A stretch of 34,572 nucleotides of DNA from Alphaproteobacteria bacterium. GTDB lineage: Bacteria > Pseudomonadota > Alphaproteobacteria > Rhodobacterales > Rhodobacteraceae. Below are positions 7,203 to 15,918 of this stretch, in pieces. Location of the stretch: NCBI GenBank assembly GCA_030426685.1, contig JAUHYC010000039.1:1-34572 (forward strand), given 5' to 3'. The stretch's first letter is position 1; every line of letters starts with the position of its first letter. Below the pieces are notes generated by a model. The model saw only the letters and a list, made by a program, of their open reading frames with translations, did no database searches and had not been told where the DNA came from. Both the position numbers and the translations under genes were made by a program.

Positions 7203-8291
7203 ATGGCTGACCAGACTTCACATGGTATCGGCGGGTTGACCTTCGACAAGTCGAAGCGATCCTGGCCGAATGAATTCAACGTTTTTCTGGCCCTGATCCT
7301 GATCATCCTCTTGTTTGAGGCACTGGGGCAAATCCTGCCCTATATGAACAATCAGAGCATGTTGTTCGACTTTAACGACGCGCGCGATGGGACCATCCTA
7401 AACATGGCCCGGATCAAGATCATCATCCTTCAAGTGTCCATTATCGGGATCATCTCGCTTGGCGTAACTCAGGTTATTATCTCGGGCGGGATCGACCTGT
7501 CCTCTGGCCCACTTGTCGGGGCAGCGGCTATGATTGTGATGTCATTTGCTCAGACCGAACTGGTCAACGGAAATCCGAACCCAAAGGCCGTTTTCGGCGC
7601 CTGGTCATTTGATTTGCCGGTTCTGGTCCCCCTGATCGTCGGATTGGTCTTCGGGGCTATGATCGGCGCGATCAACGGTTTCTTCATCGCATTCGCTCGC
7701 ATCCCACCATTCATCGCGACGCTTGGCATGTTTCTCGTTTGTCGCGGTATTTCTCAGTGGTGGACCAAGGGCCAGCCTGTGTCCTTTCCGACCGAGGGCT
7801 ATGCCTGGATAGGCACGGGCATGATGCCCGTGGTCTGGTTCATCGGTCTGGCGATCCTGTTGCACCTCATCATGCGCTATACAGTCTATGGCAAGCACAC
7901 CTATGCCATAGGCTCCAATGAAGAGGCCGCGCGGATGTCAGGTATCAATGTGCGCCGGCACAAGGTCATGGTCTACATGATCGCATCAATGCTCGCGGCA
8001 TTTGCGGCCATCGTTCTCAGCTCGAAGAACCTGACCGCCCAAGCAGGGATGGGGCAATTCTATGAGCTCTATGCCATCGCCATGGCGGTGATCGGCGGCG
8101 TCAGCCTGACAGGTGGCCGCGGTTCCATCATTGGGACCGTGCTTGGTGCCATGGTATTCGGCGTGATCCAGTCCGGATTCACCTATATCAAGCTCGACGC
8201 CTTCTATCAGTTGATGGCGATGGGCGCGATCATCATCGGTGCCGTGGTCCTTGACCAATATCGTCAACGGCGCGCTGCGGCGCGAACTTGA
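7203..8291 (+). CDS. ABC sugar/cyclitol importer permease
   Basis: A 362-residue inner-membrane permease of the RbsC type. It has many hydrophobic segments from about residue 25 to 350 and the family signature SGGIDLSSG near residue 96. The cytoplasmic coupling loop, with GSNEEAARMSGI near residue 237, is the EAA-like contact to the ATPase. It presumably works as a homodimer with the ATPase at 8306 and the binding protein at 6167. A strong GGGAGGAG site precedes the ATG. An unusually polar insertion near residues 118-136, with sequence GNPNPKA, lies between two membrane segments and may be a periplasmic loop. Confidence 0.9.
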   Translation: MADQTSHGIGGLTFDKSKRSWPNEFNVFLALILIILLFEALGQILPYMNNQSMLFDFNDARDGTILNMARIKIIILQVSIIGIISLGVTQVIISGGIDLSSGPLVGAAAMIVMSFAQTELVNGNPNPKAVFGAWSFDLPVLVPLIVGLVFGAMIGAINGFFIAFARIPPFIATLGMFLVCRGISQWWTKGQPVSFPTEGYAWIGTGMMPVVWFIGLAILLHLIMRYTVYGKHTYAIGSNEEAARMSGINVRRHKVMVYMIASMLAAFAAIVLSSKNLTAQAGMGQFYELYAIAMAVIGGVSLTGGRGSIIGTVLGAMVFGVIQSGFTYIKLDAFYQLMAMGAIIIGAVVLDQYRQRRAAART

Positions 8292-8305
8292 GGGAGGAGT
8301 ACAAC

Positions 8306-9136
8306 ATGGCAAGTGATATGCAGACCAATATCTCTGGGCAGGAGGCACCGCATTCCTCAGCCCCTTTGGGCGAAATCATACTCGAAACAAAGGATTTGAC
8401 CAAACACTACGGCGGCGTGCATGCGCTGGAGGGCGCCAACTTCACCCTTCGCAAAGGCGAACACGTCGCGATCATGGGCGACAACGGCGCCGGTAAATCG
8501 ACCTTTGTGCGCCAGATTACGGGGGTGGAGGAGCGGACCCGCGGCGAGATCATCTTCGACGGTAAGCCTGTGCACTTTGCCGGCCCTCTCGAAGCTCGCA
8601 ACGCCGGAATCGAGACGGTCTTTCAGACCTTGGCCCTGGCCGATCAGCTTGATGTTCCTGACAACCTCTTCCTGGGGCGCGAGATCATCAAGTGGAAACT
8701 CGGGCCATTCTCGATCCTTGACTACAAAGCAATGCGCCAGCGTACGCTCGACGCGTTGGAAAAAACCGGGGTCAAGATTCCTAACATACGGGGCTCGATC
8801 GAGCGGATGTCGGGCGGCCAGCGGCAATGTGTGGCGATTGCACGGACCGCGACGTTCCATTCCAAACTGACGATCATGGACGAGCCGACCGCGGCGCTTG
8901 GCGTTCAGGAGACGGCACAGGTTGAAAACATCATCCGTACGCTAAAGGAAGCAGGTGAACCGCTGATCCTCGTCAGCCACAACATGCGCCAAGTCATGGA
9001 CCTTGTGGACCGCATCGTGGTTTTTCGGCGTGGCCGAATTTGCGCCGACCTCAAGAAGGAGGAAACCAACGGCGAAGACGTTGTCGCGTATATCACGGGC
9101 GCCAAGACGCAGGCCGGCTACGAAGACGCGGCCTGA
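8306..9136 (+). CDS. ABC sugar/cyclitol importer ATPase, single-domain
   Basis: A 276-residue ATPase with all nucleotide-binding motifs: Walker A GDNGAGKST (residues 58-66), Q-loop in ETVFQTLALAD, signature MSGGQRQ (about 168-174), Walker B LTIMDEP (about 188-194) and switch histidine in LVSHN (about 222). RbsA, MglA and many inositol importers have two fused ATPase halves; this one has a single half, like the FrcA type, and must dimerise. The ATG at 8306 follows GGGAGGAG. An in-frame TTG at 8288 overlapping the permease stop is less likely to be the start. It powers the importer made with the two preceding genes. Confidence 0.9.
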   Translation: MASDMQTNISGQEAPHSSAPLGEIILETKDLTKHYGGVHALEGANFTLRKGEHVAIMGDNGAGKSTFVRQITGVEERTRGEIIFDGKPVHFAGPLEARNAGIETVFQTLALADQLDVPDNLFLGREIIKWKLGPFSILDYKAMRQRTLDALEKTGVKIPNIRGSIERMSGGQRQCVAIARTATFHSKLTIMDEPTAALGVQETAQVENIIRTLKEAGEPLILVSHNMRQVMDLVDRIVVFRRGRICADLKKEETNGEDVVAYITGAKTQAGYEDAA

Positions 9137-9201
9137 AATCAAAGCAGGCAGCCAGTTGAGAGTGCATTTGAGATGCGGGACGGTCTTTTGGTGAGCAAAC
9201 G

Positions 9202-10278
9202 ATGAAACTCGGTCTTGTAGGTTTCGGCTTTGGCGGTCGTCGCTTTCACGCGCCTTTCATCAAGGCCGCCAACGGCGTTGATCTGGCCGGTGTCGTGGCC
9301 CGGTCACCTGAAACGGTGGCCAACGTCCGGGCCGACTTTCCCGATGTTCCCGTGTTCGCTAGCCTTTCGGACATGATCGCTGCGAAAGTGGTCGATGCAG
9401 TTACAATCACGACACCTCCCACAACGCGGGTTTCGCTGGTCCTCGAGGCGATCAAGGCGGGTCTGCATGTCGTCGCAGACAAGCCCTTCGCCTTTCACGC
9501 TTCCGACGCCGAAAGGATGGTTCGTGCAGCAGAAGCGCAGCGTGTTGTCATCAGCGCGTTTCAAAATCGCCGCTGGGATTCCGATCTGCGAACGCTTGCC
9601 GCAGTGATCCAGAACGGCGATCTGGGCCGAGTGCAACGGGTTCACAACCGGATGGATTTCCCATCACTCGACGGCTTGCTGCCGGGTCCTGAAGGCGGTC
9701 TTCTCGGAGATCTCGGAAGCCACATCGTTGACCAGATGTTGTGGCTCTTGGGACCGGCGACCTCGGTCTTCGCGCAGACCGAACAGGGCGACGTTCCAGG
9801 CGGCAAAACCGATGTCGGTTTCGTGGTAAACTTGCTTCACGCGAGCGGTGCCAGCAGTCACATCGAAGCCAGCAAAGCGAACCATTTGCACGCGCGCGAG
9901 CTCCGCGCCTATGGAGAGTCTGGCGCGTTCGTGGTTAAGGGTGGCGATGCACAGGTCGCTGCGGTCCTGAGCGGCGACCTGCCCGTTGGGGGCCGCCCCG
10001 ACTGGGGAGCCGAGCCTGAAGACGCCTGGGGGACGCTCTACACGGATGGCAAGGCGCGCCGTGTGCCGTCTGTACCGTCACGGTACACAGACTTTTATGA
10101 AGCATTCGCAAGCGCTGTGATGCACGGCGGAACACCACCAGTCCTTCCATCAGATACAATCCACACAGTGGCGGTTCTGGAAGCCGCCCGGGTCAGTGCA
10201 ACCACGGGCCAAATCGTTGAAATCAAAAGGCCGGTTCGCCCCGCTGCGGTGACTGCTTGCCAAGGAGACAATAAATGA
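9202..10278 (+). CDS. Gfo/Idh dehydrogenase, scyllo-inositol dehydrogenase type
   Basis: A 358-residue NAD(P)-dependent oxidoreductase. An N-terminal Rossmann domain carries a glycine-rich loop (GFGFGGRRFH, residues 7-16). Catalytic lysine K94 lies in ADKP, and the Gfo/Idh Asp-x-x-x-His pair is D170-LGS-H174. The DLGSHIVDQ block is typical of the YdgJ/IolW group, which oxidises or reduces scyllo-inositol and scyllo-inosose. The catalytic residues are intact, so it is probably active. It overlaps the following iolG by four bases (ATGA), so the two dehydrogenases are co-translated. This enzyme probably handles a different stereoisomer or position from iolG, for example scyllo-inositol or an O-methyl-inositol. 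A truncated relative lies at 2485. Confidence 0.85.
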   Translation: MKLGLVGFGFGGRRFHAPFIKAANGVDLAGVVARSPETVANVRADFPDVPVFASLSDMIAAKVVDAVTITTPPTTRVSLVLEAIKAGLHVVADKPFAFHASDAERMVRAAEAQRVVISAFQNRRWDSDLRTLAAVIQNGDLGRVQRVHNRMDFPSLDGLLPGPEGGLLGDLGSHIVDQMLWLLGPATSVFAQTEQGDVPGGKTDVGFVVNLLHASGASSHIEASKANHLHARELRAYGESGAFVVKGGDAQVAAVLSGDLPVGGRPDWGAEPEDAWGTLYTDGKARRVPSVPSRYTDFYEAFASAVMHGGTPPVLPSDTIHTVAVLEAARVSATTGQIVEIKRPVRPAAVTACQGDNK

Positions 10279-11285
10279 CCCTTCGTATCGCAATTCTGGG
10301 GGCCGGTCGCATCGGCCAAGTACACGCGCGGGCGGTGTCGTCGACACAGAACGCGCAGTTGATCGCGATTTCCGATCCCATGGCCGAGACCGCAAAACAA
10401 TTGTCCGATGCCTATGGTTGCGACATCCGTTCTATCGACCAGATCGCAGCCAGCGACGATGTGGATGCGGTCCTGATCTGTACGCCGACCAACACGCATG
10501 CCGATCTTATTGAGCAGTTTTCGAAAGCGGGGAAGGCGGTTTTCTGCGAGAAGCCCGTCGATCTGAGCCTCGACCGCGTGATAGAGTGCCTTGAGACCGT
10601 CAGGGCAGAGAATGCGACCCTGATGGTCGGTTTCCAGCGCCGCTTCGACCCCGACTTCATGACGTTGAAACGGGCCATTGACGACGGCCGCATCGGCGAA
10701 GTTGAAATGATCACCCTGACGAGCCGCGACCCGGGCCCGCCGCCGTACGACTACATCAAGGTCTCCGGCGGGATCTTCCGCGACATGACGATTCACGATT
10801 TCGACGTTGCACGCTGGCTCTTGGGCGAGGAGGTCGAGTCTGTGCAGGCCGCGGCTTCGGTCCTGACCGATGAGAAGATCGGCGAGCTCGGCGATTACGA
10901 CAGCGTCAACGTCATCCTTACAACCGCAAGCGGCAAACAGTGTACCATCACCAACACGCGCCGTGCGACCTATGGTTATGACCAGCGCATTGAAGTTCTG
11001 GGATCGAAAGGCTCTGTCTCTGCGGAAAACCACCGCGAGGCAAATATCGAGATTGCCGATGGCACGGGCTATGTCCGGCCCCCGCTTCTAAACTTTTTCA
11101 TGTCGCGATACGTGAACGCCTACGCCAACGAAATCGCTGCTTTCGTCGATGCGGTGACGAACGGTGGGCTGACTCCGACCACCGGCCATGACGGCATGAT
11201 GGCATTGGCCCTGGCCGATGCATCGCTGAAATCAGTAGCCGAAGGACGTGTTGTCAAGGTTTCGGAGGTCTTGAGATCCGCATGA
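10275..11285 (+). CDS. iolG: Inositol 2-dehydrogenase
   Basis: A 336-residue NAD-dependent dehydrogenase that oxidises myo-inositol to 2-keto-myo-inositol (scyllo-inosose). The nucleotide loop GAGRIG (residues 9-14), catalytic K93 in CEKP, and D170 and H174 in RDMTIHDFD match the IolG family. So do the downstream blocks GLTPTTGHDGMMAL and GYDQR. Start and stop overlap both neighbours by four bases (ATGA), placing it in the core of the operon between the scyllo-type dehydrogenase and purU. It is the intact counterpart of the frameshifted copy at 3015. Confidence 0.92.
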   Translation: MTLRIAILGAGRIGQVHARAVSSTQNAQLIAISDPMAETAKQLSDAYGCDIRSIDQIAASDDVDAVLICTPTNTHADLIEQFSKAGKAVFCEKPVDLSLDRVIECLETVRAENATLMVGFQRRFDPDFMTLKRAIDDGRIGEVEMITLTSRDPGPPPYDYIKVSGGIFRDMTIHDFDVARWLLGEEVESVQAAASVLTDEKIGELGDYDSVNVILTTASGKQCTITNTRRATYGYDQRIEVLGSKGSVSAENHREANIEIADGTGYVRPPLLNFFMSRYVNAYANEIAAFVDAVTNGGLTPTTGHDGMMALALADASLKSVAEGRVVKVSEVLRSA

Positions 11286-12166
11286 CCAGGTTTGCTCTCC
11301 GTGTTCATTGCAAATCCCGCCGCGGGATCGTCTCGGCGATCTCGACCTTTCTGGCGGAACAGGGATGCAACATCACCGACAGCGCGCAATTCGATGATGC
11401 CGAAACGGGATCCTTCTTCATGCGCGTCAGCTTCCAGTCGGAAGAGGGCAGGGGCCTCGATGACCTGACCGATGCTTTCGCGCACGTTCGCGAAAGCTTT
11501 GACATGGATGCCGAGTTCTTTGACGAAACGACGAAGCGCAAGGTCGTCATCATGGTGTCTCGTTTCGGTCATTGCCTGAACGACTTGCTGTATCGCTGGC
11601 GGATAGGGGCGCTGCCGATCGACATCGTGGCCGTGATCTCGAACCACATGGACTATCAAAAGGTCGTGGTGAACCACGACATCCCGTTCCACTGCATCAA
11701 GGTCACCAAAGAAAACAAACCCGAAGCCGAGGCACGGATCATGCAGGTTGTCGAAGACACCGGCGCGGAACTGATCGTGCTCGCCCGCTATATGCAGATC
11801 CTGTCCAACGCCATGTGTGAAAAGATGTCCGGGCGGATCATTAACATCCACCACTCGTTCTTGCCATCGTTCAAGGGGGCCAACCCCTACAAGCAGGCTT
11901 TCGAAAAGGGTGTGAAACTGATTGGTGCGACGTCGCATTATGTCACCGCCGATCTCGACGAAGGACCGATCATCGAACAGGACACAATCCGTGTCACGCA
12001 CGCGCAATCCCCAGAGGATTACGTGTCGCTTGGGCGCGATGTCGAAGCGCAGGTCTTTGCGCGGGCCATCCATGCCCATGTGAATGGCCGGGTCTTCCTG
12101 AATGGAAACAAGACGGTGGTCTTCCCGCCGTCGCCGGGCTCCTACGCCTCGGAACGCATGGGATAG
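11282..12166 (+). CDS. purU: Formyltetrahydrofolate deformylase
   Basis: A 294-residue enzyme that hydrolyses 10-formyl-THF to formate and THF. An N-terminal ACT domain (about residues 1-80, beginning FALRVHCKSRRGIVS) is followed by the formyltransferase-like catalytic domain. Active-site Asn and His are in INIHHSFLPSFKG (about residues 188-192), and the catalytic Asp is in TADLDEGP (about 226). It overlaps iolG by four bases and lies only 9 bases before iolC. It is therefore an integral member of an inositol operon, which is unusual for a housekeeping C1 gene. Elsewhere, purU sits next to demethylation pathways and recycles folate. Its location implies that the substrate of this operon releases C1 units, consistent with the mocDEF-like genes nearby. 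Confidence 0.92.
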   Translation: MTRFALRVHCKSRRGIVSAISTFLAEQGCNITDSAQFDDAETGSFFMRVSFQSEEGRGLDDLTDAFAHVRESFDMDAEFFDETTKRKVVIMVSRFGHCLNDLLYRWRIGALPIDIVAVISNHMDYQKVVVNHDIPFHCIKVTKENKPEAEARIMQVVEDTGAELIVLARYMQILSNAMCEKMSGRIINIHHSFLPSFKGANPYKQAFEKGVKLIGATSHYVTADLDEGPIIEQDTIRVTHAQSPEDYVSLGRDVEAQVFARAIHAHVNGRVFLNGNKTVVFPPSPGSYASERMG

Positions 12167-12175
12167 GAGGCAGGC

Positions 12176-14089
12176 ATGTCCAAGACACTTGATCTCATCA
12201 CAATCGGCCGATCCTCGGTGGACCTCTACGGCGCGCAGATCGGCGGGCGGTTGGAGGATATGGGCTCTTTCGACAAGTACATCGGCGGCTCGCCCACCAA
12301 CATCGCCTGCGGCACGGCGCGGCTTGGTCTGAAGTCGGCGGTGATTACAGGGGTCGGCGACGAGCATATGGGCCGCTTCATTCGCGAGCAGCTGGAACGC
12401 GAGGGTGTGAACACCGGGGGCGTCAAGATCGACCCCGAGCGACTGACGGCGCTGGTTCTGTTGGGCATCCGGGATCAGGAGCAGTTTCCGCTGATCTTCT
12501 ACCGCGAGAACTGTGCCGACATGGGGCTGACCATCGATGACATTGACGAGGACTTCGTCAAGAGCGCCCGAGCCGTCGTGGCGACCGGCACGCATCTGAG
12601 CCATCCGCAGGTCGAGGCTGCCACGATCAAAGCGCTGGAGATTGCCCGCGCGAATGGCATGCAGACCGCGCTCGATATCGACTACCGACCGAACCTTTGG
12701 GGAGTCGCTGGCCATGGCGACGGTGAAAGCCGGTTCGTTGAAAGCGCAGCCGTAACGGCCAAGCTGCAATCAACGCTGCATCTGTTCGATTTGATCGTCG
12801 GCACGGAGGAAGAGTTCCACATCGCGGGTGGATCGACCGACACAATCGCAGCGCTGCGGGCAGTGCGTGCTGTGTCCGGCGCGACTTTGGTCTGCAAACG
12901 CGGCGCGGCGGGGGCAGTGGCCTTCGAGGGCGACGTGCCCGACAGCCTTGATGACGGCCAGACAGGTCCGGGATTTCCAATCGAGGTGTTCAACGTTCTG
13001 GGGGCAGGCGACGGCTTCATGTCCGGTCTATTGAAAGGTTGGCTCGATGGTGAGGATTGGCCGACAGCACTGAAATACGCCAATGCCTGCGGGGCTTTTG
13101 CAGTCAGCCGTCACGGCTGCACGCCTGCCTATCCAAGCTGGGAGGAGCTTCAGTATTTCTTCCAGCGCGGGATCAAGCGCCCGGACCTGCGCAACGATAC
13201 GGAGCTGGAGCAAGTGCACTGGGCGACCAACCGGCATGGCGACTGGTCTTCGGTCAAAACCTTCGCCTTCGATCACCGGCTGCAACTGGAAGAGATGGAC
13301 GGCTACACCAAGGAAAAGGGCGCAGCGTTCAAGGAGCTTTGCCTCGATGCGGCTTTGAAGGTGCAGAACGGCCAACCGGGCTACGGCATCCTATGTGACA
13401 ACCGGATCGGGCGGTCCGCGCTGCATCGCGCCACCGGCTCTGGCCTCTGGATCGGTCGCCCGACCGAGTTGCCCGGATCGCGGCCCATCGAGTTCGAACC
13501 CGAGTTGGGCGAAGACCTTGGCCGTTTGCGCGAATGGGCGCGGGAGAACGTGGTCAAGCTGCTGGTCTTCTGTCATCCCGATGATGATGACAAGACCGCG
13601 AAGATGCAGGTGGCGCGGGTCAAGCGGCTGTTCACGGCGGCCCGTCGCAACGGGCTGGAATTCCTGCTGGAGATCATTCCGTCGAAGGTTGGCCCTGTGG
13701 ACGACATGACCTCTGCCACCTTGATCCAGACCTTTTACGACGCGGGCGTCTATCCCGACTGGTGGAAGCTTGAGCCGTTCAAGACCGATGCCGCCTGGGA
13801 AAATGCCGTTGCCGCCATCGAACGCAATGATCCCCGCACGCGCGGCATCGTTGTTCTGGGTCTCGACGCGCCGGAGGCTGGGTTGGCGGAAAGCTTTGCT
13901 TTGGCGGCCAAGCAGCCCTTGGTCAAAGGCTTTGCTGTGGGCCGGACGATCTTCGGCAACGCCGCCCGCGCATGGCTGGCGGGCAAGATGACCAACGAAG
14001 AGGCTATAACCGAAATGGTCGCAAACTATCAGCGCCTTTGCGAAATTTGGGACAAGGCCCGAAGCCGAGCCATGGAGGACGCGGCATGA
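12176..14089 (+). CDS. iolC: Fused IolC kinase and DUF2090 aldolase-like domain
   Basis: A 637-residue two-domain protein. Residues 1 to about 325 form a PfkB-family sugar kinase, 5-dehydro-2-deoxygluconokinase (IolC), with the GGSPTNIACG substrate/nucleotide block and the anion-hole GAGD motif (about 276-279). The rest is a DUF2090 domain, with GYGILCDNRIGR and GVYPDWWKLEP as recognisable blocks. In many proteobacteria this is fused to IolC and is thought to cleave the phosphorylated product to dihydroxyacetone phosphate and malonate semialdehyde. The ATG follows AGGAGG at good spacing. The stop overlaps the iolD start (ATGA). A separate class II aldolase at 24903 could do the same cleavage for the second cluster. 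Confidence 0.92.
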   Translation: MSKTLDLITIGRSSVDLYGAQIGGRLEDMGSFDKYIGGSPTNIACGTARLGLKSAVITGVGDEHMGRFIREQLEREGVNTGGVKIDPERLTALVLLGIRDQEQFPLIFYRENCADMGLTIDDIDEDFVKSARAVVATGTHLSHPQVEAATIKALEIARANGMQTALDIDYRPNLWGVAGHGDGESRFVESAAVTAKLQSTLHLFDLIVGTEEEFHIAGGSTDTIAALRAVRAVSGATLVCKRGAAGAVAFEGDVPDSLDDGQTGPGFPIEVFNVLGAGDGFMSGLLKGWLDGEDWPTALKYANACGAFAVSRHGCTPAYPSWEELQYFFQRGIKRPDLRNDTELEQVHWATNRHGDWSSVKTFAFDHRLQLEEMDGYTKEKGAAFKELCLDAALKVQNGQPGYGILCDNRIGRSALHRATGSGLWIGRPTELPGSRPIEFEPELGEDLGRLREWARENVVKLLVFCHPDDDDKTAKMQVARVKRLFTAARRNGLEFLLEIIPSKVGPVDDMTSATLIQTFYDAGVYPDWWKLEPFKTDAAWENAVAAIERNDPRTRGIVVLGLDAPEAGLAESFALAAKQPLVKGFAVGRTIFGNAARAWLAGKMTNEEAITEMVANYQRLCEIWDKARSRAMEDAA

Positions 14090-15918
14090 GCAAGACAATT
14101 CGATTGACCGCCGCACAGGCGATGGTGCGCTACATCGCAGCGCAGCTTACCGAAGATGGAGAGCCGTTTATCGCGGGCTGCTGGGCCATCTTTGGTCATG
14201 GCAACGTGGCAGGCATTGGCGAGGCACTTTATGCCAGCCGCGACGCTTTGCCGACCTATCGCGGGCACAATGAACAGACTATGGCGCATGCCGCCATCGC
14301 CTACTCAAAGCAGCTGCGCCGTAAGCGCGCGATGATGGTCACGTCATCCATCGGGCCGGGGGCGCTCAACATGGTGACGGCGGCGGGGCTGGCGCATGTC
14401 AACCGCCTGCCGGTGCTTCTGGTGCCCGGCGATGTGTTTGCCAATCGCGGACCGGATCCGGTGCTGCAACAGATCGAAGATTTCGGGGATGGCACAGTGT
14501 CGGTGAACGACGCCTTCAAGCCGGTCAGCCGGTATTTCGACCGGATCACCCGGCCCGAGCAACTGCTGACGGCCTTGCCTCGCGCCTTCCGCACGATGAC
14601 CGATCCGGCCGATTGCGGCCCTGTGACGCTGTCCTTCTGTCAAGACGTGCAGGCCGAAGCCTATGAGTATCCCGTCAGCTTCTTTGAGCCAAAGGTCTGG
14701 TACCAGCGGCGCGTCCGCCCCGACGTGGGCGAGTTGGACCGCGTGGCAAAGGTGCTAAAAGGTGCCAAGCGGCCAGTTATCGTGGCTGGGGGCGGCGTAC
14801 ACTATTCCGGCGCGACCGACGCACTTATGGCGTTTGCCGAAGCGCACAATATCCCTGTCGCCGAAACCCAGGCGGGCAAATCGGCGCTGCCTTGGGATCA
14901 CCCGCTAAACCTTGGCCCCATCGGCGTGACCGGTGGTGAACCGGCCAATGATGTTTGCGCCGAGGCCGACGTGGTCTTTGGCGTCGGCACGCGGTTTCAG
15001 GATTTTACGACAGGGTCGTGGGGGCTGTTCGCCCATGCGGATCGCAAAATCGTCAGCCTCAATGTCGCCGCCTATGATGCCGCCAAACACGGCGCCTTGC
15101 CGCTGATGGCAGACGCCCGCGTCGGGCTGGAGGAGCTGGGCGAGGCCCTCGGGGCCACGCGTTTTGACGGAGATGCTGCCTCTTCGAAATACGACTGGTT
15201 CGGCAAAGTCGATCCACTGACGGATGCCCCCGGCGACGGGAATGCCCCTCCAACCGATATGCAGGTCATCGGAGCCGTCCAACGCGCGGCGAATGAAAAC
15301 ACCGTTGCCATGTGCGCCGCTGGCACCATGCCGGGCGAGTTGCACAAGCTCTGGAAGGCCGGACGTCCGGGATCCTATCACATGGAATACGGGTTCTCCT
15401 GCATGGGCTACGAGATCGCGGGCGCGATGGGCATCAAGATGGCCGAGCCCGAGCGTGACGTGATCTGTTTCACCGGCGACGGTACCTACATGATGGCCAA
15501 TTCCGAGATGGCGACGGCTGCGATGATGGGCATTTCCTTTACCGTCGTCGTGACCGACAACCGCGGCTATGGCTGTATCAATCGGCTGCAAATGGGCACC
15601 GGCGGGGCCGAGTTCAACAACCTGCTCGATCACGCGATCGGAGGCGAGAACTCCAATATCGACTTCGCCAAACACGCGGAGTCCATGGGCGCGACCTCGG
15701 TCAAGGTTGGCAGTATCGCCGAACTGGAAGAGGCGCTGGCGAAACGCGATCGTATCAAGGGCCCCTACGTGGTGGTCATTGACACCGATCCCTATCCATC
15801 CACCGAACCCGGCGGGACGTGGTGGGATGTCGGCGTGCCGGAAGTCTCGGACCGGGCCGAGGTGAATGCTGCCCATGACAGATACATCAAGAACAAGAAA
15901 ACCCAGCGAGCAGACTGA
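14086..15918 (+). CDS. iolD: Trihydroxycyclohexane-1,2-dione hydrolase
   Basis: A 610-residue ThDP-dependent enzyme that opens the ring of 3D-(3,5/4)-trihydroxycyclohexane-1,2-dione to 5-deoxyglucuronate. It has the three-domain acetolactate-synthase-like build. The N-terminal Pyr domain carries the catalytic glutamate E63 in GHNEQT, and a central domain covers about 210-370. The C-terminal PP domain has the ThDP/Mg motif GDGTYMM (from about 464) ending in DN near residue 491. The start at 14086 overlaps iolC by four bases; a longer open frame reaching back to 13972 lies inside iolC and is rejected. It is the only iolD in the window, so both inositol subclusters would have to share it. Confidence 0.95.
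   Translation: MSKTIRLTAAQAMVRYIAAQLTEDGEPFIAGCWAIFGHGNVAGIGEALYASRDALPTYRGHNEQTMAHAAIAYSKQLRRKRAMMVTSSIGPGALNMVTAAGLAHVNRLPVLLVPGDVFANRGPDPVLQQIEDFGDGTVSVNDAFKPVSRYFDRITRPEQLLTALPRAFRTMTDPADCGPVTLSFCQDVQAEAYEYPVSFFEPKVWYQRRVRPDVGELDRVAKVLKGAKRPVIVAGGGVHYSGATDALMAFAEAHNIPVAETQAGKSALPWDHPLNLGPIGVTGGEPANDVCAEADVVFGVGTRFQDFTTGSWGLFAHADRKIVSLNVAAYDAAKHGALPLMADARVGLEELGEALGATRFDGDAASSKYDWFGKVDPLTDAPGDGNAPPTDMQVIGAVQRAANENTVAMCAAGTMPGELHKLWKAGRPGSYHMEYGFSCMGYEIAGAMGIKMAEPERDVICFTGDGTYMMANSEMATAAMMGISFTVVVTDNRGYGCINRLQMGTGGAEFNNLLDHAIGGENSNIDFAKHAESMGATSVKVGSIAELEEALAKRDRIKGPYVVVIDTDPYPSTEPGGTWWDVGVPEVSDRAEVNAAHDRYIKNKKTQRAD

Noticed and set aside
11120..12769. 549-residue open frame on the minus strand
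   Set aside because: It is antisense to iolG, purU and iolC, which have strong motifs and coupled starts. Its translation has the low-complexity look of a GC-rich shadow frame and no recognisable domain.
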